Below, one piece after another: positions 22,259 to 34,673 of a stretch of DNA of 64,000 nt. This stretch comes from Dysidea avara. Its lineage: Eukaryota; Porifera; Demospongiae; Dictyoceratida; Dysideidae. The stretch covers positions 18,488,220 to 18,552,219 of the forward strand of contig NC_089275.1 of NCBI RefSeq assembly GCF_963678975.1, written 5' to 3'. The notes under the pieces are model-generated. The model was given only the letters and a program-made list of their open reading frames with translations. It was not told where the DNA came from and did not search any database. Position 1 is the stretch's first letter, and each line of letters opens with the position of its first letter. A program made the position numbers and the translations under genes.

Positions 22259-23523
22259 GAGTAGCTCACCTAATATCGGACCGGCTCCAATATCGGACGC
22301 CATTTCTCCTAAACTACAATGAACATTTAAACATTCTGCACATCTCCAAGTAGGCCAATGTTTCATCAACTTGTGTACCAAGTTTCAGATCTCTCGGGTC
22401 CTTAGTCTCGGTACAGCAGTCTTTTGAAGACAAGTCCGAATTATACGTAAAATCGGAAAAAAACGCTCAATTCAAGGACAGCTATTGTTTGCAGATCACA
22501 CTTGCATTAAATCAAAAATTGCATACCTTCAGATTGTAGGGCTACTCATTTACTTTCTAAATATGTATGGTTTATTTCATTTAAAGTATTGTACTGATGA
22601 GTTATAGACCAAAGAACAGAGGCTGTCACTGGAGCAATAATCGCCCTAACTCAAAATTGTAATCAATGCTTTGAAAATATTTTAAAGTGGATAATTGCAT
22701 ACAATTAATCATTTACAAGTTGTCAAGCAACTTTTCCAATAAATTCACTGTCCTCCAGACTTAAAGTATTACAGGAATACCAAAACCCTCTAATAGAGCA
22801 GTCAAATACCCTAATATAACAGTCACCAATTTTTTGCAAAAAGGTGGTGTAAATCAATTCTACATAATGCTGATATGCTTAAAATGTGGTTCTACGTACT
22901 TTTTGTTTTAGAGTTTTAGGCTTTCAGCTGAAATGCTTGACTTTTATGTTAGAGTGTTTTACAGCCATATTAAAGATTTTGCTATTTCTGCAGTCAAATC
23001 TGCAGTATTTTATGTCTTTATAGTGTTGGATTTGCAGTAACTAGTGTTTAACAACTTTCAGTACACAATCTAAAACAATCATCCACCTTGTATGCATTTT
23101 CAAACCATTTTTTCTGATTTTGAGCAAAAATAGCTAGGGCGATTATTGCTCCAGTGACAGCCTCTTTTCTTTGGTCTATAACTCATCAGTACAATACTTT
23201 AAATGAAATAAACCATACATATTTAGAAAGTAAATGAGTAGCCCTACAATCTGAAGGTATGCAATTTTTGATTTAATACAAGTGTGATCTGCAAACAATG
23301 GCTGTCCTTGAATTGAGCGTTTTTTCCGATTTTACGTATAATTCGGTCTGGTCTTCAAAAGGTTGCTGTACTGAGACCAAAATCCCGAGAGATCTGAAAC
23401 TTGGTACACAAGTTGATGAAGCATTGGCCTACCTGGAGATGTGCAGAATGTTTGAATATTCATTGTAGTTTAGGAGAAATAGCGTCCGATATTGGAGCCG
23501 GTCCGATATTAGGTGAGCTCCTC
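22259..23523. mobile_element. 1,265-bp DNA element with about 400-bp inverted repeats, only in copy A
   Basis: The ends are GAGTAGCTCACCTAATATCG and its inverse CGATATTAGGTGAGCTCCTC. The left arm reaches to about 22660 and the right arm starts at about 23124; they match closely (more than 90% by eye). A TA dinucleotide flanks both ends (22257-22258 and 23524-23525) and copy B has the empty site with one TA (GCAGTATATATGCC near 46615). There is no transposase frame inside. It is a non-autonomous TA-targeting DNA transposon that moved in after the A/B duplication. Confidence 0.85.
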
Positions 23524-25753
23524 TATGCCCCAGCCCCCCTAGTCCCCCTTTGGCCTCCCCCATCCACTGACACTTCACTACACAAGTTATAACTCTCTTC
23601 ACTACTTTAGCTATTTAGACAATCACAATGATAATTAGAGTACAATATGTATATACACCAAACATAAATGCAAATTTTGTTACTCGCGAAATTCGTGAAA
23701 GTTTCGTCCCTCGAAAATTTCCGGCCATACGGTATCTGCAGCCACCAACAAACATGCACGTGATCCCCAAGCTTCACACAGAGGGGAGAAGTAAAAGATG
23801 GAGCTACAGAAGAATCCTGATCCTAGCTGACTCTAGAATTTGCCAGCTGGTAGGCCACTGTAAAAGAATTGAACACTAGTACATGTTTAAACTAACCATT
23901 GCGATAGTTTCCAAATATATCATGTGTGAACAAAGAGATCAGCCACCTGCTTGATGAGGTCACCCCTAAAGTTAGGCCACTTATTGTTACTTAATATGTT
24001 TCAGACCCCCCACCAACATTGCTATGTTTTACCACCTAAATTTGGTCATCATTATGAGCTTCACCACTTATTTCTTGGTAAATGATCAATCCAAATGTCA
24101 GGAGAAGGGACTTTAATACTTTCACTTCTCAATAAGCAAGATACCATAAACAACAAAAGTTTGCTGAATTTACCCATAGCTAATGTGGAACAATTATATT
24201 GAATAGCTGATTGGCAATTAAAGTTTTGGTGAATTTCCTCAATTCGTCAAATTTGCCAATCTTTAGTCACTCCAAACTTTCATCATTTGTGGTAATAATT
24301 AGTAAAAAATCAAGATACTCTATTAGAGCATTCAGCTTTAATTAGCAATAAGTGGCCTCATGTATAAAGATGGTTTCACTGTACAAGGTCTAACCCTTAG
24401 TCTATTTGAAGAGTCTTAGATTTTTTTCTAAGAAGCATCTAGATCTGAACACTACACAATCAGTTGTAATTCTACTAGAATATATGTAGTTCTTATAACA
24501 ACTCAGGGCACTGCCATAAAGCAGTATTTTATGAGGGCACTGCTGATTTTTATGCTGAATACCTCCCTTCATCAAAAACCTCTATCTTAATGAATATAGC
24601 TAAGGCTACTTCAACTTAATTTCATGTTTCTCAGGCCCGACTGACCCATTTAATTTCTTGGAACAATGTTTATATTAACTTTTAAGATCACGTGTTTGGT
24701 CATTTGAGTGAAAGGAAATGGTGTCGATGTATTGCTGGCCTTCCGTATCAGTAAAGCGCGGAGCAAATTTGGTTATTGGTCATATAGTTATTGTAGCATT
24801 ACTATGGATAGCTTATTGTGCAAGACTTACTTTTTGTTGCAAAATAACTTGGTGCATGAAGCTATTTACTTTTTGGGTGTTTATATAATAGTACATTAAA
24901 GTATGTATTATTCTTTTGCATGGTTATATATACTGTGAGTGGCATGTTTAGCTTTAGTCTAAGTTTCGAAAAATATTTTTTATTTTGCCTACCTACCGAC
25001 CCTATGTTTGCCTATCTTTCACCCGAGAAACATTAATTCAAGTTGATGTGGCCTAAATTGGTTATTTGAGTCTTAAGACTACATGCTAAATGGTTGGTGA
25101 AAACTTGTTTTTCTTAAAAGTTGAGTGAAATGTTCTGTGTTGTCATTTATCAATACAGCATAATTTTAGAAAGAATGATTTTAGTAGTTGCTGTTTTGAA
25201 AGGTTACTAGTACATGTCTTTGAAATGCTTCTGTTATTAACAGAGCAGTCACATTTTAATTTAAAATGACTGGTGCAGTGGTTTATTTTAAATGACATTA
25301 AGCCTTCCACCTGCATTGAATTTGGGAACATCCAGATGATAAATTACGTACATTCTCAGTTGGAGTACACTTTTTTACTGACATGTCACTTACATACAGG
25401 TACCCAGTGGATTGATCATCACTATGATATTTCCTTATCTGTTGTTTATGGTTGAGGTATGTAGATATATATGTGCTATGCGTATTGTGTAAATGGTGCC
25501 GAAATTATGCTGAACTATATTCTGCAACCTTTTGGTTAATAAATTGTGGCAATACTCTATAGTACAACTCATAGGAGATCTGGGAAACAAGTTGTACACA
25601 GGATAGAGGCTGAGGTTCCATTCTTACATTATCCTGCAAAAACCGGGAATGTGGGGTAGGCACATAAAATAATTTTAAATTGGCTAACTTTTTCAAAATC
25701 TCATGACTCGTATCAGTCATTATGTTATTAGCATGCAATTTTTTTAACTTGTA
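23524..25753. other. Intergenic, copy A
   Basis: Starts with a C-rich patch, then AT-rich DNA. No supported gene. The motif ACTCTATTAGAGCA occurs at about 24320, related to the recurring 20-mer noted under findings. Confidence 0.5.
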
Positions 25754-26217
25754 CAGTCGAACCTCTCTAATCCAACACCTATGTAATCTAGAATCCTCTC
25801 GAATCCGACCACAATGTCATTTTCCAACACTTTTGCATAGAAAACAACCTCTGTAATCTGACACCTCTGTACTCCGTAATCTGACACAAAATTTGATTCC
25901 CTAGACTTGGAAGTACATTGTTTTTGACCTTTGTAATCCGACAGAGAATAATAGCACGGCAATAAAAACAATTACGGAAAATAATTTTTAAGCAACCAAA
26001 GTATTTAATTGGTTGAGAGTAACAGAAAAAAAGCTGTAATAGTTGCGAATTTTAAAATTTATTCTTGTTAATAATCTTGTGTGATCTGTTTTACCTGCAT
26101 AATCTGACATAATTCTAAATATTGTACTATGTCGGATTACAGAGGTGACTTGATAATCCAACAACCTGCTTAATCCAGCAAAATTTATGGCTCCTCCGGA
26201 TTAGAGGGGTTTGACTG
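25754..26217. mobile_element. 464-bp MITE with 'CAGTCGAACCTCTCTAATCC' ends, copy A
   Basis: The left end CAGTCGAACCTCTCTAATCC and right end GGATTAGAGGGGTTTGACTG are inverted and flanked by TA. Internal repeats of 'TCTGTAATCTGACA' type continue the theme. The ends are typical of Tigger/pogo-like Tc1/mariner MITEs. Also at 48838-49313 in B, so it pre-dates the duplication. Confidence 0.85.
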
Positions 26218-26637
26218 TATAAACTTTTACTTGATACAAGCTACAGAATGCAAATATTCTATTTCAGCAGTTGTTATATAAATAATAATTTATGGTGTAT
26301 TTTGTATAATTATTTTTTGTAGTTTGTACCCAAATGCCAGCCAGGCCTGGTCACGTTAATTAACTTAGAAAATTGTGTTTAATGTGTCCTTGATTATGAG
26401 TTATATTAATTTTGTGTTTTGTGTTCTGGCATGTAATTAGTTCATCAAATGTACAAGTTGCACATTACATAAACTGCTGTAGAACTTTTACAGCATAGCA
26501 TTGTTATTGCATATGAATTTTATCATTTCAGCTTGCTTGGCTGTCTGCCATCCTTGAATTTTGTAATCATCAAGATTTATTTTACAGTGTAGCAACAACA
26601 CAATTAACCTTCCATTCTTCCACAAAAATGTACATAT

Positions 26638-26837
26638 ACAGTTATCTGAACTGTATTTACACTAAAAATGATGTGTTTAGAGTTGCGAGTGTTCTATTAC
26701 AGTAGTCAAAGTGTTGTATTGTTTTCAAAAGTGCCTAATTACATTGTTTAATTTTAAATTACACACAACTTCTGCACTTTTAAGTTATCTGAACACTAGA
26801 TGGCCCCAGGGTGGTTCAGACAACTGAGGTGCCATTG
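26638..26837. mobile_element. MITE remnant, about 200 bp, copy A (left end shortened)
   Basis: Matches the element at 49726-49935 in B (ends CAGTGGAACCTCAGTTATCT and GACAACTGAGGTGCCATTG), but about 12 bp of the left end are missing here. Confidence 0.7.
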
Positions 26838-27646
26838 TATAATGTACATTATGTTTGGTGTTTTCATTTGTAGTTTTTACTTCCTGATGTGGAACATAGA
26901 AATATTGGTGAGGTGTACTATAGTTGTATGTATATACTGTGTTTGTGTACTAATTAGTGATGTGTGTCTATTATGATCAAGCATAATAATTATGTGTTGT
27001 TATCTTACGTTACATGTGTGCTGTTGCAATTCTCAACTAGCGTGCAATAATGGCAAAATACATAGAAGGAGTGGGGTATTTTTTGTAATTTTGTTGTGAA
27101 GTTCACAAGATTAACAGGTCCAGACGGGATCTAAAGTTTCTCTGGAAATCTGACCCCAGGAAAATTTATAAGAAACATAATTTTAGACTATTTTCACTTG
27201 TAAATTAAATGGCTGTTTACAGTTTTTAATGGGATATAAAATGTGATTGTATTACTGGAATGTAGAGTATCTCAATCACTTGTTACAAACACTCTTTACT
27301 TGGCCCCCTTCTATATTTCTTTACTCTCCCATACTTATGTCAAAATTGTACTTCTCTACTATTAATTTTTGTCACACCTTTTAATTATATATTTTGTTAC
27401 AAGAAAATATTCAGGATTTTTGGCTTCCTCAATGTATTTTGGTGGAATGTGCAGCAGGGTATGATGCATAATTGTTTAAGAAATTTGACATAAATGGAAA
27501 GAGAGTCTATATGGCTTATCTAACTTGCACATCAAATGGATGAATAAAAGCAGTTCACTGGCCTATTTGCAGCTGTATAATTATTCGCATACCAAGCTGG
27601 TTGTGTTCAATCTTGGCCTTAACAAGGAGGTAGCTACATTATACAG
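26838..27646. other. Region 5' of small Cys-rich gene, copy A
   Basis: Probably intron and/or upstream exons of the next gene, because that gene enters through a splice acceptor. No exon could be identified with confidence. Confidence 0.4.
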
Positions 27647-28345
27647 GTGTTAAGTGTGATGGTCATAAAGGAGGTTGGATGAGAGTGGCTAACTTTAGTA
27701 CCAGCTCAGGAGATGACTGTCCCACAGGATGGACTAAGATTACTACTCCTGCTGACCCTACATTTCCCAGCATTGATGTGTGTCGTTCACCAAATGATGC
27801 TGCTGGTTGGTGCCCAGTAATCTTCTCTGTATCTGGAGTGAAGTATTACAAGATATGTGGAATGGCAAGAGACTACCAAAAAGGAACTCCAGATGTTCTT
27901 AGCTTGCAAAATTCTAGACCAAGAAGCATTAATGGTGCCTACGTGGATGGCTTATCCATAACTATTGGCAGCCCTCGACAACATGTGTGGACTTATGTTA
28001 TAGGAATCAATGAGGATCCTGATGCATCACCCAACATTTGTCCTTGTGCTGGTAATTCAGACACATCTGCTTATCCAGATCTTTTTATAGGTAGTCACTA
28101 CTATTGTGAATCAGGGATTACACAAGGAATAGCGTTTGATAATTATTACACCAATGATCCTTTGTGGGATGGTGAAGGCTGTGTCAATCCTAACAACAAT
28201 TGTTGTACTAGTCCCAGAATGCCATGGTTTTTTGCGAGATTTTCCAGTTTCCCAAAGGTCCAACATTGAAGCAAGGATTTGCACAGATGAAGTTTATGCA
28301 AATGAAGGAGTTGTAGTAGATCAACTTCAATTTTATGTTTTGTAA
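27647..28345 (+). pseudogene. Sponge-type Cys-rich domain protein, last exon, copy A (frameshifted)
   Basis: The exon enters at acceptor TATACAG|GTGTTAAG and reads VKCDGHKGGWMRVANFSTSS, CPTGWTKIT, INGAYVDGLSITIGSPRQHV, WTYVIGIN, CPCAGNSD, SHYYCESG, DPLWDGEGC, CC and PWF. I know this set of Cys and Trp positions from a domain common in sponge and cnidarian secreted proteins ('WTFAAG...CPC...NDYFCESG...LWDG..C'); its function is unknown. At a six-T run (about 28229) the frame shifts; the other frame continues sensibly to EARICTDEVYANEG and DQLQFYVL stop (28343-28345). Copy B has the same six Ts. N-terminal exons were not found. Confidence 0.7.
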
Positions 28346-28640
28346 GATACTATAGGACTCATACATTTAATGCCGTATCGATTCCTATATAACCATTTGT
28401 GACCGGATTTCACATAACAAGGCTTCCACACACACAAAATCAAACTTACGTTTTTACCAGAAATGGATTGCTGGCCTAATACACTATCATATTCCACACT
28501 GTACTTCCTTCAGGACTGGCAAGTCTGGTTTCTGTGGCAGCTTTCTTCCGACCCTGTCAAAGCCACGAGTGGGAGATTGGTGCCATTGAATGGCCATGGC
28601 TTTGTGATAATGGTGTGTAGTGAGCTGGGACTTCACAGAG
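28346..28640. other. 3' flank of small Cys-rich gene, copy A
   Basis: Contains TGTGACCGGATTTCACATAA at about 28398, similar to the ends of the TGTGAC... MITE at 34870-35108. No gene. Confidence 0.4.
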
Positions 28641-29006
28641 AGCTCGCCAATAGTGTTCTCAGTCAATTTGGAGTGATTTGAGGGCCATGGAGGGCCATGG
28701 AGAGCCCAAACTTGGCCTCTGGATTCCAATCATCTTCTTGCTTCATTTTATACCCCTATATTAGCTCACCAATAGTGTTCTCAGTCAATTTGGAGTGATT
28801 TGAGGGCCATGGAGGGCCATGGAGAGCCCAAACTTGGCCTCTGGATTCCAATCATCTTCTTGCTTCATTTTATACCCCTATATTAGCTCGCCAATAGTGT
28901 TCTCAGTCAATTTGGAGTGATTTGAGGGCCATGGAGGGCCATGGAGAGCCCAAACTTGGCCTCTGGATTCCAATCATCTTCTTGCTTCATTTTATACCCC
29001 TATATT
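28641..29006. repeat. 122-bp tandem repeat, three units (copy A only)
   Basis: Units start at 28641, 28763 and 28885 with AGCTC(G/A)CCAATAGTGTT and end at CCTATATTA. Copy B has one unit (from about 51739). Unit identity is very high, so the expansion is recent. Confidence 0.9.
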
Positions 29007-29036
29007 AAGCCCACCCACCGCCCCCCACCCTCCCAC

Positions 29037-29170
29037 CCTATTACTACCACCCTCCCACCCTATTACTACCACCCTATTACTACCACCCTATTACTACCAC
29101 CCTATTACTACCACCCTATTACTACCACCCTATTACTACCACCCTATTACTACCACCCTATTACTACCAC
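29037..29170. repeat. 14-bp minisatellite (CCCTATTACTACCA)n, copy A
   Basis: About nine units here against one in copy B (about 51899). The frame over 28941-29261 is an artefact of this repeat. Confidence 0.9.
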
Positions 29171-32032
29171 CTGTGATATTATTACCCGCTCGAGAAAAGC
29201 TGCCCAAAACAGGGCTAATTTTGGGTATCAGAAATGTATACACCCACTCAGTGATAGCTAGTAAATAGATGCATACTTGGTGCAAATTTTGTTTGCACAG
29301 CTGTAGGCACTGGGAAGTTATTACACAATGATTAATTAAAATCGCCATATCTCCTAACGAAGCTTTGTGCGTCAAAGCCGGGTTTTGTCAAATTCAGTCA
29401 CATTTGTACATTACATATTTCTGACAAATAGTGTTAATACTATAATTTATTATGAGATGATGTGATAATTCTCCTGCTGATCAGCTGAATTATTACAAGA
29501 AGACATACACAAACTTATATCGCTTGGACTAACAATTTGACAAATGAAGTTTATAGATAATGCCAACAAATGCTGCATTATGTAGTTAGATCTAAACAAA
29601 ATCACAAATTATAAGACCACACATTAGACATTTATTTTCCACTTCCATTAACAATCACTAACATAGCTATATATACAGCTATACTAACACTGAGACATGT
29701 AAATGCGTAACACAACTGCAGTATAGTGATACCATAACACTGATATATTATACACATTTTCTGTTATTGCACTTTTGTCATAGATTCTCTGCATGCACAC
29801 CAATATTCACTTTACTGCATGTCGTAAAAAATTGCCGAGATTCTAAGGTAATCCAGTCTATTAATTAATTGTCATTGCATAAAAATTTTTTAAAAATATT
29901 CTGCCCCCTTAGGCCTGTTACACACAGGCTTTCAATATTTTGGTGTATATAAATGCATTTGGTATATAGTAATTGAGAGTACTGCATGTATAATTTATCT
30001 TCAGTATGCAACTCTTAGAGAGTTTGTGTAAGACTAGAATACTGTTATGGCTCAGTTTTAAAGTCATATTGCAGACCTTTAAGGAAAATATTGACCTGAA
30101 CAGACCAGATTTTAAAATATCTGTCCTTTTAGCAATCACTACTTCATGGATAATAATACTAGTTTTATGTTTTCCATTTATCATTAATTTTTGTTTCACT
30201 TTTTTATCAATGTTGCACCAAACCTATAACCATTATGCAATAATGAAATGTGTAATTTAACACAGTGTGATATTATAATTATAAACTTGGTGGAGTACAA
30301 AACTGCCAGTGTACTTACTGGTGAGGCTGTGTGACACCTCAGGCACTTTCATAAACCGCAAGTTTTCTGTAGATTAAGTTACCACCTGAGCAAACTCTGG
30401 GATTTTTCTGCATTCAACATAGGTTTAGTCTCATTCTCTGCTCAATAGGAGCCTCCCTTGTAGATCCATAATGAGATAAATAAACATAGAAACATGTGGT
30501 ATGCATAACACATTAATACTATAACACACTTCTGCAAAACATGTACTGATAGGTATGACACACGACTGAATGATAATGCTATAGCATCATGTTATGTTTT
30601 AATACCATCAACACATTATGACAGAAGATTTGGCACTATAGCTCATTGCTTACTGCACATAACAAAAATCAAATGGGCCAGATTTTAATCAAACTGCAGG
30701 CATTGAAGATGAGCAAACCATCAAGCATTATGCAATAGCATATCTGTAAGCTGGTAAAACTTTAATTTTATGCACCTGTGTTAATATATAAGGTGTCTTA
30801 TTATGTTATGCATACTGTATCTTCCTGTGTATCTAAGTAGTTGGCATAGATTAGATTTCCTTTGTTGATTTACAATGTGAACAATTACTGACCTCCAGGT
30901 ATTTCCACTGCATTCAACCAGTACTCAATATCATGCATGAGTTCTTGCATTTCATTAGAAGTCAACATTATTACTATCCCACTAGAGACTTCCAACTATA
31001 CAGTAGATACTACAATTATATCTATATATGCTTCGGGGAAGATGCAGAAAGCCACCTGTTAGTCTCATGGCAATTCCAGACTCTCTAGTGATGCAACTAT
31101 CAATGCTAATTTATATAGGCAATATATTGGGATTAGATACAAATTTGCTCAGCAAACTCTACCCGTGGGACAGTTTGTCTATTCCCCTATTTCAAATGAA
31201 TATCACTATATATGGGAATGTAGTACTGACCACACTAATTATGTAGACTGTACATGTTCACTGGGTAGTTGAGTGATGGTGGAATAGGAGAACAAGACAA
31301 TGGATACTGCATGTACGTGAACTGTACGAGATACAACATTCTTGCAATACTAAATTAAAGGTACAATACAAGAAGCCATTTCCTATTGAATGTGAATATA
31401 GGTAAACACCAGCTTGAAAACATGTACATGAGAAGAATTCAACTAGCAGTGCAAATGCTTTGCACATCAGACCATGATCAGTGATGGATTTATGGGAGGG
31501 GGTTCTCAGGGTTCCATCTGGTTCGAATCTTACTCTCAGTCAGTACCACATTTCATTGAATTAGTTTTAAAGTTGCCATCAGTGCAGCCAAAAGTTTGTC
31601 ACTAACAAGAATGTTGACCATATAACTTCAGTGGCATGTGTCCAAGTGCATAGCTTTCTATGTTGTGTCACATTACAAAGCCTCACTGTGTATTTATTTG
31701 TGGGTTTTCACCCACTACTTGACACATTATAAATTCCATGATATATTTCCAAAGTATTCACTAGTTACAAATATCCCCCATGAGCAATTATAACAATAAA
31801 ATTAATACGTAGTTGTTGGGACTTTAAAGCAATCATTTACCACTTGTCTATGCAGCATGCATTATAGCACCTCTGTTAAGAGTAATAAATATTATTGTTT
31901 TGCAGTTGAATCTCTTAATTGTAATTGCATTTCATACACACAGTACTACAACTAAGTATAGCTGAACTAAACATGCCTTTACCCATTTCAAAATGTTGCT
32001 GTCAGACCTTCAGTGCTGGTCACTGTAAAGCT

Positions 32033-32063
<31 letters not shown>

Positions 32064-32604
32064 AAGTTTAGATCTGCATGGTGGTATAGACCAACCAAAG
32101 ATTTTATATGTGTATGTTTACCTGCATAGAGTTTACAAAACTTACACCTTTATGTTGCATACTTATGAATGTTGAAAAATAAATTGATGTGGTGATTAGT
32201 ACCCTAAATACAATCTCTAATTACCATAATTCACTTTATTTTCATGTAAAATATTTCATGATATATATTTTCATGTAAAAATATTTTCATTTGATTAACG
32301 TGAATGACTGCTCTATTAGAGTAATTAATCTTGAGTAAAAATCTTTGTACACAGTTTTCCATATGAAATTCTTGTCAAATTTGGCTTGCTATGCCCTATG
32401 CATAGCTATAGTAATGGACTTGTGTTGGGAATTTGTAAAATAGTACAGTCAGACTGATGTGTTGAGAAATTTGTGACAAACTGACATGTGCAGACAATGG
32501 TACGTATACTTCAAGATAGATAGATAGATATTTTTTTACAGTCAGCTAAAGCCATTCTTCCTTGCAGGAGATATTACAATACATAAGTACAATACAACAA
32601 CAAA
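29171..32604. other. Right part of copy A, no confident gene
   Basis: About 3.4 kb of AT-rich DNA. A minus-strand stretch at about 30897-30975 reads MLTSNEMQELMHDIEYWLNA followed by a GT and could be a small exon, but no partner exon was found. (AAT)n lies at 32041-32063, TGACTGCTCTATTAGAGTAA at about 32307 and (GATA)n at 32516-32529. Confidence 0.45.
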
Positions 32605-34241
32605 AACAAACACTACAGTTAGCTACAGTTATAAACAAGACAGTACATACACAAAATAATCATTGCAGAAACTATTAAAGTGACAGAAACTATTAAAGTG
32701 ACAGAAACTATTATTATTCCAAGCCATACTAAGGTGTGAAACTGTTACATACAATATAAATACCTGTTGCAAACTCTGTCACTTCACAGTGAACTGCAAG
32801 TTTCTACTGCTAACTGTTCTACTCTTGTCTTCTCCAATAACAGTAGCTATGATGTTGAAGATTGTTGCCCAGCTTCAGTTTGCCATCCATGGTCCATAAT
32901 TACATGCCAGTGAATACTGTGATGCTCATTGCCAACTTTGGGTGTACAGTGATGGACACGATGATCATGAGAAAAAGGCTTGCAAAACTCCCTAATATAG
33001 CACACGGCTTTGCATAATCATTGCCTGTATATCGTGGTTTGCTTTGCCATGCTGTACTGTGATGTATTCTCTGTGTGTATACGTGCATGCATTTACTGTA
33101 ATGATGTTTTTTGACTTTTTCATAAGGCAATTTCTTGAAGAAAACTACCAATGGCTTGTAAACTACAGGAGTGTATTAATGTAATGTATATAAATCTTTG
33201 AATTTAATTATGTTGTCGCGTGATCTCACGTGATCCTCTTAAAATCACCTTAGTGGTTTGTGGGTTGGGGGATGGCAGATGAGAAGTGGGTGGCACAATA
33301 TCTGGTACTGCTATTCAACCAGCTGATGGTGTAGCTATATCTAGGACACTCTGCTGATGCATGTCTGTTAGAAAACCCTTACTGTTTTCTTTTCTTTTGT
33401 TTTTGTTTTTTTTTTAAGAAAAAGGTGTGGGTTCAGCTAACTAACTCACCTAATCTTTTCTGTCTAAAGAGTGCTGAATAGCTGTGTATAGTTGGGCTGA
33501 AGTCTGGAAGATTATATGATTATTTCCTGCCTTTATCCTTGTTATTTTACAATCGTGGAAAGTATGGATTCATATTTTATGCACTGTGTTACCAGTCAAG
33601 AAAGTCATTCTCCTTGTCAAGAAGCATTATAATGTTATAACATTCCTCTGTTTTATTTGAAAAGCTGTGTTCAAATACCTATTCATCATCTCTTTAAAAG
33701 TACAATAGCACCAGCAGTGGATTAAATACCTATGAAAAACTCATAGAATTGTCTCAGTACTCAAGTTAGGTGGAAATACAGTGTATTGCCTAAGAATTAC
33801 TGCCTAATCTCTTGCATTTGAGTATTTCTACTTGTTAACACTACACAATGCTACATTTCCCATGTCATAAGCAGCTGTGAAGGCGCAACAAAACATTGTG
33901 GTCTAAATAAGTTAAACACCAAAACACAGGGTTCCATGGAATTTAGAACCCCTCAGGCCCTGTGGTGGCACCCCCGCTTCACTTTGCTCAGGTGCCACAA
34001 CACAAGGCCTTTCAGGTTACTAAATCCCATAGAACCGAAACCATATTAGAAATCTCCTTGAGTTGGTTAGAAACCTACTGAATAATGTATTAGACTACCA
34101 AGTACGTTCACTTTGTATAGTATTTTAACAAAATGTAGGAACCAAATCCTTGGTTCTTCATAGTTTTAGAAACCTTGGCTTCACTTCAGTTTCTAAAACC
34201 ATGAAGAACCTTGGTCTGAGTTTCTAACTTATACTTATAAG
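32605..34241. other. Intergenic, start of copy B
   Basis: Equivalent to 8407-9964, with the same two fold-back repeats just before the LINE fragment. No gene. Confidence 0.5.
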
Positions 34242-34673
34242 GCAGAAATTGATGCAATCCATTTCCATAAGGAATTTGATAGCATGCCACTAAACAAATT
34301 GTTGGTCAAATTATGGGGGATGGGAATCATGAGTAAGGTACATTGTGGAACTGGTTTAATTCATATTAATTTTACAATCAGCAACAGAATCCATTTGCCA
34401 TACTTCATGCATAGATTATATATACTACGTACCAGGGTACATAGTATATATTATCTATGCTTCATGCTACTTATCAGTATTCCTCAGGGGAGCATACGGG
34501 TGTTTATCAATGACTTACCATCTACTATTACATTCCAGTCATTTGTCTATTGCAATGACACAAAGTATTACCAGAAAATCATCTATTTGTCTAATATTCA
34601 ACAGATTCAAAAGAATATTAACTTATTGTTTACCTGGCTGGTAAAAATCTTTTCTTTAAAGATTGGATCTTGA
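34242..34673 (+). pseudogene. LINE reverse-transcriptase fragment, copy B
   Basis: Same remnant as at 9965-10411 (KEFDSMPLNKLLVKLWGMG; FINDLPSTITFQ; CNDTKYYQKI). KAFD has become KEFD, and a short deletion near the 3' end changes the last residues. It is a duplicated passenger rather than a separate insertion. Confidence 0.75.

Larger units (their letters stand above)
8407..32604 (+). repeat. Segmental duplication, copy A (about 24.2 kb)
   Basis: From AACAAACACTACAGTTAGCT at 8407 the sequence runs parallel to 32605 onward (copy B) and 55424 onward (copy C). Order within the unit: LINE fragment, beta-helix/TM gene, ABCC last exon, fold-back elements, RING-TRAF gene, MITEs, small Cys-rich gene. 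Copy A carries two insertions missing from B (14435-14801 and 22259-23523) and expanded minisatellites at 28641-29170. Identity to B looks like about 97% by eye. Confidence 0.95.

Noticed and set aside
23401-23592. Frame with CAECLNIHCSLGE
   Set aside because: Lies in the right arm of the 1,265-bp element, which is non-coding; no equivalent in B.
28641-29006. CRISPR-like array
   Set aside because: The 122-bp units are directly tandem with no unique spacers, in a eukaryotic intergenic region.
28941-29261. Pro/Thr/Tyr-rich frame
   Set aside because: Produced by the 14-bp minisatellite, absent from B.
30897-30975. Possible minus-strand exon MLTSNEMQELMHDIEYWLNA
   Set aside because: It ends at a GT and is kept in B, but no following exon keeps a frame and no family was recognised; left as a note only.
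31028-31246. 72-residue frame beginning MLRGRCRKPP
   Set aside because: The equivalent in B is shorter and differs at its end through an indel, so no sign of constraint.
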